Assembly: GCA_023544605.1 (NCBI GenBank)
Contig: JAMJFQ010000019.1
Span: 1-22,962, forward strand
Source: ANME-2 cluster archaeon
Lineage (GTDB): Archaea; Halobacteriota; Methanosarcinia; Methanosarcinales; Methanocomedenaceae
DNA: 22,962 bases
Direction of reading: 5' to 3'
In this document: positions 14,691 to 22,817 of the stretch, one piece after another
Numbering within the stretch: position 1 is the first letter of the stretch
How the letters are laid out: each line of letters opens with the position of its first letter
Position numbers and translations under genes: made by a program
The notes under the pieces: model-generated
What the model was told of the DNA's origin: nothing
What the model saw: the letters and a program-made list of their open reading frames with translations, nothing else
Databases searched by the model: none

Positions 14691-15836
14691 TCATTTTATC
14701 CGTAGATTCTTGTCAAATATAGTTAAGTTCTTGCATCCACTGGCAGTGACCACTACCAGGTCTTCCACCCTTACCCCGCCCACATCCCTATAGTACAGAC
14801 CGGGCTCGACCGTGACCACGTTCCCCACCTCCAGGGACACATCCTGCAGGCCCAATCCAGGTCTTTCGTGGACATCAAGGCCCACACCATGGCCCGTGGA
14901 ATGGATGAACCCCTCCTCATCTCCCACATGGAACCCTGCATCGGTTATGGTATCGCATACAGCCTGGTGCACCTCACTGCCGTTAACCCCAGGTCCTATA
15001 AGGTCAAAAGCCGTTTCCTGTGCTGATAACACGGCCTGGTGCATATCCACTATCCTGGGGTCGGGCTCACCCCTGACAACAGTGCGGCTCATGTCGCAAT
15101 AGTACCTCTTAGTGGCATGTCTGGGAAACAGGTCCAGTACTATTGGCTGGTCAGCCATCAGTACACCCTGTCCCTGCCAGTGTGGGTCAGCACTGCGAGG
15201 TCCACATGCCACAATGGTACCCTCAGCTTCACATCCCGCATCCAGCAAGGAGTGGTGTATGAGCGCCCTCATATATTCGGAAGTTAAGGGTTTGCCGTTT
15301 ACAATAAGTTCATCGTTCACGACCTCAGCTTTGCGTATGACCTCGATAGCCCCGGCAACAGCCTGCTCGCAGGCGCGCTGGGCAGTGGTTATTGCCTGTA
15401 TCTCGGGGGCGGTCTTTTTTTCTCTCTTTTTCATTATCGGGCTTTTTACACAGGTTACCTGCAACCCGGCTTGCTGGAGGCAGTCTGCAAAGAATACCGG
15501 AAAATCCCTGGGCACGGCCACTTTACGGCATCCCACATTCTTCAGAAGCCGTGCGAGCACTCTGCAGTATGCTTCTCCCCCATCTTTATGCGCTTTTGAT
15601 TCTTCTTTAAGGCCGTAATCCGAGGAAGACCTGACATCCACTACCCTGGATTCCTTTTTGGCCCGCCCCTTTTCCATGCTTGATACCATCATTACCTCTT
15701 GGCCTGAATTGAGGTAGGTGAATGCATCGCCTGCCAAAAACCGGGTAGCGTAATACATATCAGAATTGTGGGTGCTGTTTGCGTGCATCAGGTAGGCATC
15801 TGCCCATTGCCGTTTAAGGAACTGCTTAAGATTCAT
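14691..15836 (-). CDS. M24B aminopeptidase/prolidase (Xaa-Pro peptidase family)
   Basis: This is probably a cytoplasmic proline-specific dipeptidase or aminopeptidase finishing peptides released by the proteasome. The 381-aa product has a creatinase-type N-terminal domain (1-140) and an M24 catalytic domain with ligands D235 (VLDLFPRH), D248 (CDMSRTV), H316 (STGHGVG), E344 (VEPGLYY) and E358 (RVEDLV). All five are present. The DLFPRH sequence departs from the usual D-x-G, which places it in an archaeal subfamily whose exact specificity I cannot assign. GGGTGGGT precedes the ATG. It lies 11 bp after the FAD oxidoreductase gene and 13 bp before map, so two M24 peptidases are in tandem. Confidence 0.9.
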   Translation of the reverse strand: MNLKQFLKRQWADAYLMHANSTHNSDMYYATRFLAGDAFTYLNSGQEVMMVSSMEKGRAKKESRVVDVRSSSDYGLKEESKAHKDGGEAYCRVLARLLKNVGCRKVAVPRDFPVFFADCLQQAGLQVTCVKSPIMKKREKKTAPEIQAITTAQRACEQAVAGAIEVIRKAEVVNDELIVNGKPLTSEYMRALIHHSLLDAGCEAEGTIVACGPRSADPHWQGQGVLMADQPIVLDLFPRHATKRYYCDMSRTVVRGEPDPRIVDMHQAVLSAQETAFDLIGPGVNGSEVHQAVCDTITDAGFHVGDEEGFIHSTGHGVGLDVHERPGLGLQDVSLEVGNVVTVEPGLYYRDVGGVRVEDLVVVTASGCKNLTIFDKNLRIK

Positions 15837-15847
15837 TCTGACCCACC

Positions 15848-17230
15848 CTACATGTTGCCAATTATCCCGCGACCAGCCAGTACACCTGTGGCAGCTGCAT
15901 TGATAATATCCCTGGACAGTCCGGCCCCGTCCCCGGCAGCATATAAACCGTTAACACTGGTCATCATACTGCTATCTACATCCAGGCGCATGGCATAGAA
16001 CTTGATCTCAGGAGCGTACAGGAGCGTGGAATCCGAGGCAACGCCCGGTATGATCTGGTTCAATACTTCAAGTCCCTCGATGATATCCATTACGATACGG
16101 TGCGGCATTGCCATGCTGATATCACCGGGAGTCACATCTTTGAGGGTATTGGTGACGGAGTTGCGTGTAATGCGCTCGACAGTGGAGCGGCGGCCCCTGC
16201 GCAGGTCACCCATGCGCTGCAGCACAGGCTTGCCCCCGCCTATGGTGGTGGCAAGTTTGGCTACTGAACGGCCGTATCTGGTAGTGTTCTCTATAGGGTG
16301 GGTGAGTTCAATTCGTACCAGAAATGCGAAATTGGTGTTATCAGACAGGTCATCTTTCATAGAGTGGCCGTTGGTGGCTATGAATCCCTCGTATTCCTCT
16401 TTGACCACGAAGCCATGATGGTTGGTGCAGAAGGTCCTTACAAAGTCGTCATATTTTCGCGTCCTTATATGGAACTTGGGGTCGCGGTTTATGGCGGTCA
16501 CCGGTTCCATTATGATAGCCGGCACTTCCACCCTTACCCCGATGTCAATACCAGCATATCTGGCAGCTATATTGTGACCCTCCACCATTTCGTTCACCCA
16601 GGAAGCACCCACACGTCCAGGGGCCAGCAGGACAGCCTTTGCCTCAACAGTACTGCCGTCTTTTAGCACTACACCTGTGCAACGTCCGTTCCCTGCAACC
16701 AGATCGGTTACGGCCGTCTCAAGCATGAATTGGATACCAGACCCCATCAGGTGGTCCTTGAACCGTCCGATAAGTTCGGGTGTCCTGTCAGAGCCTATAT
16801 GCCGTTGCGGGATATCTATGAACCTGGCACCGGCAGAAGCAGCCCTGCGTTTCAGGGCCTCTATCTCGGTATTGTCCGGTCTGTTCAGTGCTTCAGGGGC
16901 ACCGTATTGCAAAAAGATACTATCAACATGATCCACCAGTACCCAGGCCGCATCGGGATTATGGGTGAACTCTCCCAGGTCGCCGCCAATATCGGGGCGC
17001 AGGTTCAGGGTACCGTCACTGTAAGTACCAGCACCGCCCACACCGCACATGATATCACAGGGTTCGCAGTGCGTACATCTGCTCACCAGGGGCAGATCAC
17101 ATTTACGGCTGGATATATCCCTCCCCTGTTCGATGATCAGTATTGAAAGACCCTTATTCAGCAGTTCGTGTGCTGCGAACAATCCGGCAGGGCCTGCTCC
17201 CACTATTACTACGTCATACGATTCATTCAA
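15848..17230 (-). CDS. FAD-dependent oxidoreductase, COG2509-like, with N-terminal cysteine cluster
   Basis: The 460-aa flavoprotein has unknown substrate. It begins with a Rossmann FAD motif, VVIVGAGPAGLFAA (7-20), and the ribose contact IIEQG (32-36). A cysteine-rich stretch follows with C44, C52, C55, C58 and C62, then GVGGAGTYSDGTL (63-75), typical of the COG2509 family. LLAPGRVG (201-208) and GLYAAGDGAGLSRDI (428-442) complete the FAD site. The cysteines could hold an Fe-S cluster or a redox disulfide. The start is a TTG at 17230: it is preceded by GAGGT at 6 nt, overlaps the purP stop, and no in-frame ATG comes before the FAD motif. Confidence 0.88.
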   Translation of the reverse strand: MNESYDVVIVGAGPAGLFAAHELLNKGLSILIIEQGRDISSRKCDLPLVSRCTHCEPCDIMCGVGGAGTYSDGTLNLRPDIGGDLGEFTHNPDAAWVLVDHVDSIFLQYGAPEALNRPDNTEIEALKRRAASAGARFIDIPQRHIGSDRTPELIGRFKDHLMGSGIQFMLETAVTDLVAGNGRCTGVVLKDGSTVEAKAVLLAPGRVGASWVNEMVEGHNIAARYAGIDIGVRVEVPAIIMEPVTAINRDPKFHIRTRKYDDFVRTFCTNHHGFVVKEEYEGFIATNGHSMKDDLSDNTNFAFLVRIELTHPIENTTRYGRSVAKLATTIGGGKPVLQRMGDLRRGRRSTVERITRNSVTNTLKDVTPGDISMAMPHRIVMDIIEGLEVLNQIIPGVASDSTLLYAPEIKFYAMRLDVDSSMMTSVNGLYAAGDGAGLSRDIINAAATGVLAGRGIIGNM

Positions 17231-18291
17231 GACAGTACCTCTTCAAGTTTATCATACTTCACTGCCTTCTTGATCTCCCTGGCTATCCTGCGACCTGTGG
17301 AGAAGTTGGGTCCTATCAGTTCAGAGTAGGGTGAACCTGACATGTACAGGTTAGTACCTGCTACGATGCGCGCCGATATCTCGAAGATGCGAAACTCCAG
17401 TTTATCAGTGCATACGGTCTCAAGGCAGAATGGGCCTATCATACCGCCGAACAGGTCAAGGGAACTTTCAACCACCTGCTCGCCCAGCTCAAATATCTTT
17501 GGCAGCAGGGATTCGCGGGCTACCAGTGGTGCATTGCCGGTTACGACGAAGGTGGGGTATACGCCCGCATCCACAAGTTCACGGGGCGAGCCCAGCCTGA
17601 ATATTTCGTCTGCATTTGATTCCACGCGCCTGTCCATGCTCATTAGTTCAAGGGTGCCCTTGCTCAGGGCATATCCCTGTGTGGGTAAGGGTGAGTAGAA
17701 GTAGTGCAGGTAATAGCGGGTGCCCACTATGAACTCCTGTATGGTATAAGGCTGGGACTCATCCAGACGCTGGTAGAACTCGGCTTTGTTCTTGGCCACA
17801 AAGAAACCCCGCCCGCCCTTGGCACCGTGGTACTTGACCATTACTGGGGAGTTGATGTCCTTGGGGTCCTCTATCTTTTTTGGCATTGAGATGCCGGCGC
17901 CTTCCAGCCACTGGCGCTCTTTGTTCCGGTCCGACTCCCATTCCAGTACATGGCGGTTGCCGAAGGTAGGCACTTCCATGTCCATGAAGTTCTTATGACC
18001 CATATATTCCACGAATGAGCCGTGGGGGATGATGATTGCGTTCTTTGCTGCCAGTTCCGGGGCCACATCAAGGATATCGGCATAATTGTCCACGACCAGG
18101 AACTCATCGGGTTTGGCAAGGGGAAAAGCGTCATAGAATTTTGGAGGTTTGCCGATGCAGATGCCAATGGTCTTTAAGCCTTCCTTGCGTGCACCGTCGA
18201 ATATTTGCAGGCTGGTGTGGCTGGTAACGGTGGCTATGGTAAGGTGGTCCCGGTCGTATCCTGAAAGGATTTTCGAGATTGTAGGACTCAT
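17227..18291 (-). CDS. purP: PurP: formate-dependent AICAR formyltransferase (FAICAR synthetase)
   Basis: PurP makes 5-formaminoimidazole-4-carboxamide ribonucleotide from AICAR, formate and ATP in archaeal purine synthesis, replacing folate-dependent PurH. Starting at 18291 the product is 354 aa, close to the Methanocaldococcus enzyme. Evidence includes the AICAR-binding TIATVTSHTSLQIFDGAR region (18-35), HGSFVEYMG (90-98), the ATP-grasp loop KYHGAKGGRGFF (153-164), IQEFIVGTRY (184-193) and EFRIFEISARIVAGTNLY (299-316). An upstream ATG at 18360 overlaps the PAC2 stop and would add 23 residues; family alignment from memory favours 18291. A TATA-like CTTAAATA inside that extension suggests a second, leaderless promoter. 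Neighbours are PAC2 and the FAD oxidoreductase. Confidence 0.93.
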   Translation of the reverse strand: MSPTISKILSGYDRDHLTIATVTSHTSLQIFDGARKEGLKTIGICIGKPPKFYDAFPLAKPDEFLVVDNYADILDVAPELAAKNAIIIPHGSFVEYMGHKNFMDMEVPTFGNRHVLEWESDRNKERQWLEGAGISMPKKIEDPKDINSPVMVKYHGAKGGRGFFVAKNKAEFYQRLDESQPYTIQEFIVGTRYYLHYFYSPLPTQGYALSKGTLELMSMDRRVESNADEIFRLGSPRELVDAGVYPTFVVTGNAPLVARESLLPKIFELGEQVVESSLDLFGGMIGPFCLETVCTDKLEFRIFEISARIVAGTNLYMSGSPYSELIGPNFSTGRRIAREIKKAVKYDKLEEVLS

Positions 18292-18356
18292 TATTGAGTT
18301 GTTTGTTTGTGCCATTAAACATAATTGTGTGAGGAAGTATTTAAGATTGGGGGATT

Positions 18357-19106
18357 TCATCCAAAATAGCTCAAATCCTCATCTTTACTCTTTTTATCCT
18401 GCATCTCTTTGAGGTACTTCTTGAACCCTTCCTCGAATTTCTTTGCTTCCTTCTCGATACCGCTCAGGTCAATGTCAATATCAAGCAGTTCAGAAGCTTT
18501 TTTCAGTCCTGCAAAGCATGCTTTAATATCCAGTGTTTCAGGAAAAGCAGTCTCGCTCATCAAGGCTATCCCGTTAATTCCCATCCGCTGTGCATATTCG
18601 ATAACCAGGCCGTTGACCCCCGATATTTGCATACTGCTGTCAGCTATTTCCACGGACTCGCTTTTAAGGTAATCCAAAAGCTCCTGGGAAGTTGCCACAC
18701 CAAAGACTTTTGGCTCTTCGGTAAATCTCTCTACATGTGTTGCTATCACAGTATAGATGGTATCCACACCGCACATTTTTGCAGTTTCAACTATCTTCTC
18801 GGCCAGTTCATTATCCATTGCAATGAAACCGAACTGCATATCACCTGAAAATAGGATGATATTTTTCTCCTTTGAATAATAGAACTTGAATAGGCTCACA
18901 TCCCTTTCCATCGGTACGACCAGGCCTTTTTCAAATAAAGCAAGGGAGGGCGATAGATGGGGCACATAGATATCAGCGAACAACTCGGGTTTCAGGAGTT
19001 CTATGAAAGTTGTGACAGTATTCTTGGCTACCATTCCCATCCCGGGAAGCCCTACCAGCATCCTGGGCTTTTCCATTTTCGGTTTACTGTGAAATCGTAT
19101 TTCCAT
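18357..19106 (-). CDS. PAC2-family protein, proteasome assembly chaperone-like
   Basis: PAC2 proteins include the archaeal proteasome chaperones PbaA/PbaB and related ATP-grasp neighbours of unclear role. The product is 249 aa from the ATG at 19106; a GTG at 19124 would add six residues. It shows MLVGLPGMGMVAKNT near the start, a VPHLSPSLALFEKGL segment, NGLVIEYAQRMGINGIALMSET and a C-terminal charged helix (KEAKKFEEGFKKYLKEM). The extreme end, DLSYFG, resembles but does not match the HbYX tail that docks on the 20S proteasome. Its stop overlaps an ATG in front of purP. A hairpin in the leader would mask its GGGGTG ribosome site. Proteasome function is plausible, not shown. Confidence 0.82.
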   Translation of the reverse strand: MEIRFHSKPKMEKPRMLVGLPGMGMVAKNTVTTFIELLKPELFADIYVPHLSPSLALFEKGLVVPMERDVSLFKFYYSKEKNIILFSGDMQFGFIAMDNELAEKIVETAKMCGVDTIYTVIATHVERFTEEPKVFGVATSQELLDYLKSESVEIADSSMQISGVNGLVIEYAQRMGINGIALMSETAFPETLDIKACFAGLKKASELLDIDIDLSGIEKEAKKFEEGFKKYLKEMQDKKSKDEDLSYFG

Positions 19107-19121
19107 ATTGTTCAGGACCTT

Positions 19122-19138
19122 CACCCCTTATTGGGGTG
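19122..19138 (-). promoter_or_regulatory. Hairpin covering the PAC2 ribosome binding site
   Basis: In mRNA sense, CACCCC-AATAA-GGGGTG is a perfect 6-bp stem with a 5-nt loop. Its 3' arm is the GGGGTG that serves as Shine-Dalgarno for the ATG at 19106, and it also contains the alternative GTG start. It could control translation of the PAC2-led gene series. Confidence 0.45.
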
Positions 19139-19165
19139 TATACTCCCTTTTTGGTGTCATCTGAT

Positions 19166-19177
19166 GTAAAATATTCC
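19166..19177 (-). promoter_or_regulatory. Possible TATA element for the PAC2-led gene series
   Basis: Minus-strand GGAATATTTTAC is TATA-like and stands about 25 bp before the leader hairpin. The 89-bp gap after the permease gene also holds a weak CCTTT/AAAGG stem. Whether this is a true promoter or read-through from the ABC genes occurs cannot be decided here. Confidence 0.25.
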
Positions 19178-19213
19178 TTTGTCAAGAAAGGTCAATGGTA
19201 TTTTTTCAAAACC

Positions 19214-21127
19214 TCACCCAGCCACTTCCCGCTTCAAAAGCAGATACGCCAGCCCCAGCCCTGCCACACCGTAACCCAGCAGAGGCATCAGGTAACCAAG
19301 CAGCACGTCAGACCCCTGCTGGTATATCAGCACAGAATCCAGCGCCCTGATACCCATGGTGATGGGAAGTGCATTACCCAGCCATGCCATCAGCGGGGGC
19401 ATTGTCTCGAAGGGGAAGAACATACCACACAAGAACAGCATGGGTATACTCAGCACCAGGGACAGCAGCATTGCGGTGTTCTCGGAATCGGCCAGTGTGG
19501 CCAGTGCCATCCCGATACCGATAAAGGATGCAGAATACACCAGTATCACCAGGAACAGCGCTCCCCACTGGGATACCGGGATGAGTACCCCGTAGAGCAA
19601 AAATGCCACAATCACCATGATGATACCCTGCAGCAGGGCGATGAGTATCAGTGCAAAGGTCTTTGCAAAGAGGAACTCCTCAAGGCTCAGGGGCGTGAGC
19701 AGTGTGCGTATCAGGGTCTTTTGGGACCTCTCCTGTATGATGGTAATGGATGCCAGCATGAACGATATGAACATCAGCACAATGGATATAATACCTGGCA
19801 TCAGGAACTCAAGCTGGGACTTATCCTTGAACACCTGTTCCATTTCCATTGTTACCGGAGCAGCAATATCAGTAGGCGATTTCGTTGTCACCTCATTGAT
19901 GACACCTTTGGTCTTCTCTATCTCTAATGCAAGTGAAGCCGTGCTGTTGGCCATACCTGTTGAAAGGTTCCCAAGCTGTTGCGAAGTGTTTGCCGATTGT
20001 TCTTTCACATCCCCCAGGGTGATCACTACATTCTCGATATCAGCGATATTCTCACTGATGTTGGATATTTCGAGAGTATAGTTGTCAATGGATGCCTGCA
20101 TTTCCTGCAGACGAGCGTCTGTCATTTCCAGTTTTCTGTGTAGTTGTTCACTGGTGTGAACCAGGTTATCCAGGCTATTGTAGAGCGAGATCACGGGAGC
20201 AGTGCGCTCCTGCAGTAAGTCTCTTGTGTCCTGCACTTGCTGGATGGTGGCGTTTAGTGTTATGCATTGCCCCCGTGAAGGGTCTGCAGTACAGGCGAGG
20301 TCATAGGTCTGCTGCAAACTGGTCTGAAGGTCCAGCAGTGCGGATTCAGCAGCACCGATATCATCCACCACCACTTCCAGTTCATCCCTTAACAGGACTG
20401 CATCATCGTAGATGTATTCCACATTCTCATTCAGCTGCTGTATCTCCTGCCGTGTAACATTAACATCTGCAGCTGTCCGGTTCAGGTCAAGCTTCATTTG
20501 CTCCAGGGTGCGTTTCATTTCATCAACCGAAGCATTCAGGCGGGTTGCATTGAGTTCATCCAGTGCAGATATCACGTCTGCAGTACTGCTGTTCAGGGAA
20601 CTGATGCTACGGTTAATTTCAATAATCCCATCCTGCAAGGGTTCCAGTTTTGCTTCCATCTGGTCCAGTTCCTCCCAGAGCCGGCTGAGAAAGCCGAGGG
20701 TGAGTTCGTAGGACATCTTCTCAGTCGTAGTTATGAACACTGTTGATATGACCGGCGCGATCTGGACCCTGGAATTGTCAATATATAATTTCATAGCCTG
20801 GGTCTCATCTACCGGTATGAAGATACCTGCACTGTATCTCCCGCTCTTTACGCCCTCTTCGATGACAGCATGGTCGGTTGTATTCTCTTCAGTGATAAGG
20901 AACATCTGGGTGTTGTTGAGTTCCTGGATAATTTCCCTGCCCAGTTGTGACCCGCCGCCCACGCCAAGCCTGACATCCTTCAGACCATGGTCTGCACCAC
21001 CTGAAAAGACCGACCCTATCAATATTGTGATTAGTATAGGTGCCAGGAATATCAGCAGTACTGTCTTGGTGTGGCGGGTATAGATCTTAAGGTCCTTTTT
21101 GATGACAGAAGCAATGGTCAATGCCAC
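19214..21127 (-). CDS. ABC-2 type exporter permease with long extracytoplasmic coiled coil (YhgE/Pip-like)
   Basis: This is the membrane subunit of an ABC exporter paired with the ATPase gene upstream. The 637-aa protein has one N-terminal transmembrane helix (about 22-42), a roughly 390-residue outer domain and about five or six helices at 440-632. The outer domain is largely coiled coil (about 150-410, heptads such as LEQMKLDLNRTAADVNVTRQ). It carries about fourteen N-glycosylation sequons and a lone cysteine pair, C279 and C288, likely a disulfide. This layout resembles YhgE/Pip-type proteins. The frame opens with GTG at 21127, but GGAGG lies only 1 nt before it; a TTG two codons later has the proper spacing. 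The substrate is unknown. Confidence 0.88.
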   Translation of the reverse strand: MALTIASVIKKDLKIYTRHTKTVLLIFLAPILITILIGSVFSGGADHGLKDVRLGVGGGSQLGREIIQELNNTQMFLITEENTTDHAVIEEGVKSGRYSAGIFIPVDETQAMKLYIDNSRVQIAPVISTVFITTTEKMSYELTLGFLSRLWEELDQMEAKLEPLQDGIIEINRSISSLNSSTADVISALDELNATRLNASVDEMKRTLEQMKLDLNRTAADVNVTRQEIQQLNENVEYIYDDAVLLRDELEVVVDDIGAAESALLDLQTSLQQTYDLACTADPSRGQCITLNATIQQVQDTRDLLQERTAPVISLYNSLDNLVHTSEQLHRKLEMTDARLQEMQASIDNYTLEISNISENIADIENVVITLGDVKEQSANTSQQLGNLSTGMANSTASLALEIEKTKGVINEVTTKSPTDIAAPVTMEMEQVFKDKSQLEFLMPGIISIVLMFISFMLASITIIQERSQKTLIRTLLTPLSLEEFLFAKTFALILIALLQGIIMVIVAFLLYGVLIPVSQWGALFLVILVYSASFIGIGMALATLADSENTAMLLSLVLSIPMLFLCGMFFPFETMPPLMAWLGNALPITMGIRALDSVLIYQQGSDVLLGYLMPLLGYGVAGLGLAYLLLKREVAG

Positions 21128-22083
21128 TCCTCCCGGGCAAAATGAATGAACACATTCTCCAGGCTGGGACGGTTGGATTCAATGTTGGTTATGTGATTAC
21201 CAGACGCTTCAACTGTTTCTATGACATGCTCCAGTGCCTGTTCGTCCGTAAGCGTTATCTTCAACCTTTCTTCGTTCACTTCACAGGACCCCACCCCTTC
21301 CAGCGCCTCCAGTTGTGAAGTGATGGGGGAGTAATTCCCTGGTGTGCATGTTATCTGGATAATCCGCTCCCCAACTGTTTTCTTCAGATCTTCGGGTGTC
21401 CCTTCCACAACGATATTGCCTCTATGCATTATCAATATCCGGTCGCTGAGCAGGTCGGCTTCTTCCATATAATGTGTCGTGATAAGTATAGTGGTACCCT
21501 CACTATTCACTTCCCTGATGGTATCCCATAGCGCCCTCCTGGATACGGGGTCAAGTCCAACACTGGGCTCGTCCAGTATGAGTACCTCTGGTTTGTGTAT
21601 CAGTGCACAGGCTATGTTCAGCCTGGTCTTCATGCCGCCGGACAGGGTGCTGGCACGGCTGTCTTTCTTCTCGGTAATCTGAAGCATATCCAGGATACGA
21701 TGGGTCCTCTTCTTTATGTCAATGACAGCAACGCCGTACAAAGACCCGAAATACCTGAGGTTCTCAGCAACGGTGAGTTCGTCATAGAAACTGTTCTCCT
21801 GCGGTACCACGCCAATAATTGAGAGCACGTCTTTTTTATCAGATACAACATCCAGACCTGAAATATAGACAGAACCGGATGAAGGCCGGGTCTGACATGA
21901 AAGTATATGTATCAGGGTTGACTTACCAGCTCCATTAGGTCCAAGTAGTCCAAAAATGGTTCCCTTTTCAATATTCAGAGAAACGTCATTCAACGCTTTG
22001 AAATCCCTAAAGGTCTTAGATACGGATTGTATCTCGATTATTGATTCTCTGGCTAACTCCCTGGCATACTCCATTTTTGACAC
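21118..22083 (-). CDS. ABC transporter ATP-binding protein
   Basis: This ATPase drives the ABC-2 exporter encoded directly downstream; the two genes overlap by 10 bp. Counting from the GTG at 22083 (321 aa), it shows Walker A GPNGAGKS (48-55), Q-loop VVPQEN (92-97), signature TLSGGM (146-151), Walker B VLILDEPSVGLD (167-178) and switch His H204 (TTHY). A C-terminal extension (about 240-321) resembles the DrrA/CcmA-type tail. GTG 22083 is preferred because GGGAG stands 7 nt upstream; an ATG at 22074 is close, and the longer frame to 22197 has no support. A TATA-like element lies at 22125-22137 on this strand. Confidence 0.92.
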   Translation of the reverse strand: MSKMEYARELARESIIEIQSVSKTFRDFKALNDVSLNIEKGTIFGLLGPNGAGKSTLIHILSCQTRPSSGSVYISGLDVVSDKKDVLSIIGVVPQENSFYDELTVAENLRYFGSLYGVAVIDIKKRTHRILDMLQITEKKDSRASTLSGGMKTRLNIACALIHKPEVLILDEPSVGLDPVSRRALWDTIREVNSEGTTILITTHYMEEADLLSDRILIMHRGNIVVEGTPEDLKKTVGERIIQITCTPGNYSPITSQLEALEGVGSCEVNEERLKITLTDEQALEHVIETVEASGNHITNIESNRPSLENVFIHFAREEWH

Positions 22084-22124
22084 AGTTATTCTCCCATAGT
22101 CCCTCAATATAATAATGTTTGCAC

Positions 22125-22137
22125 CATATAATAAAAT
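22125..22137 (-). promoter_or_regulatory. Predicted TATA box of the ABC exporter operon
   Basis: Minus-strand ATTTTATTATATG is centred about 48 bp before the GTG start, giving a leader of roughly 23 nt that contains GGGAG. A second AT-rich site, CATTATTATATTG (22105-22117), would give a leaderless message. Confidence 0.4.
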
Positions 22138-22170
22138 CTTTGGAATGGAACATCTGTTCTGGTCTGTCCG

Positions 22171-22181
22171 CGAAAATATTA
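22171..22181 (+). promoter_or_regulatory. Predicted BRE/TATA of the phosphoesterase gene
   Basis: CGAAAATATTA is centred about 30 bp before the ATG at 22207, consistent with a leaderless transcript. No Shine-Dalgarno is visible before that ATG. Confidence 0.35.
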
Positions 22182-22206
22182 TCCCCCTATCCTTCAATTA
22201 TACCGT

Positions 22207-22749
22207 ATGAAGATGACAATCGTCTCTGACACCCACTTAAAACCGGGCCAGCCGGTAGAGATGCTCCCAGCCCCCCTGCTGGATATGCTGGCGTCCTCTG
22301 ATATGATAGTCCATGCAGGGGATTTCGTATCCATGCAGTGTTACAATGAATTGCAGGATATCAACCGGCTGGTGGGCGTAGCAGGCAACATGGACCCGCC
22401 TGAACTCAGGCAGATACTGCCCCAGCATACCATTTTCGAGGTCGAAGGCGTGCGTATAGGTGTGACCCACCAGGGCCAGCTTTCGGTTACCGACCTGACC
22501 GGACTGGGTTATTTTGCGAGGGAACTGGAGGTTGACCTGCTTATTTTCGGGCATATCCACAGGCCCAAACTGCATAGGAGCGGGGATATTACCTTGCTGT
22601 GCCCGGGCAGTCCCACCTCGCCCAGGCAGTCCGAGCCCAGTGCGGCCGAAGTGAGGGTTGAGGGTGGAGAGGTGTCGATGGTTATTGTGAACTTTGAGGG
22701 GAAGGTTTGCGATAGTATACGCTTCGCCAGGTCGCTGGGGAAGGATTAG
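22207..22749 (+). CDS. YfcE/MJ0936-type metallophosphoesterase
   Basis: This is a small calcineurin-like phosphodiesterase; MJ0936, the archaeal model, cleaves phosphodiester test substrates, and the physiological substrate is unknown. The 180-aa product shows SDTH (7-10), HAGDF (36-40), GNMD (60-63), THQG (87-90), GHIHRP (115-120) and the family's PGSPTSPR (133-140). All metal-binding positions are filled; GNMD replaces the more usual GNCD. It is divergent from the ABC exporter operon with 123 bp between starts. No co-transcribed gene follows within the window. Confidence 0.93.
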   Translation: MKMTIVSDTHLKPGQPVEMLPAPLLDMLASSDMIVHAGDFVSMQCYNELQDINRLVGVAGNMDPPELRQILPQHTIFEVEGVRIGVTHQGQLSVTDLTGLGYFARELEVDLLIFGHIHRPKLHRSGDITLLCPGSPTSPRQSEPSAAEVRVEGGEVSMVIVNFEGKVCDSIRFARSLGKD

Positions 22750-22817
22750 TTGGCTTTCCATAGTCACAAAAATCGGCACAGTTCCAAAATCCAGTGATTT
22801 CAATAATTATATTAGAC

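Noticed and set aside
19136..19927. 263-codon plus-strand frame rich in His, Gln and Cys opposite the permease
   Set aside because: It is antisense to the well-supported ABC permease, has low-complexity composition typical of a shadow frame, and has no recognisable domain or ribosome site.
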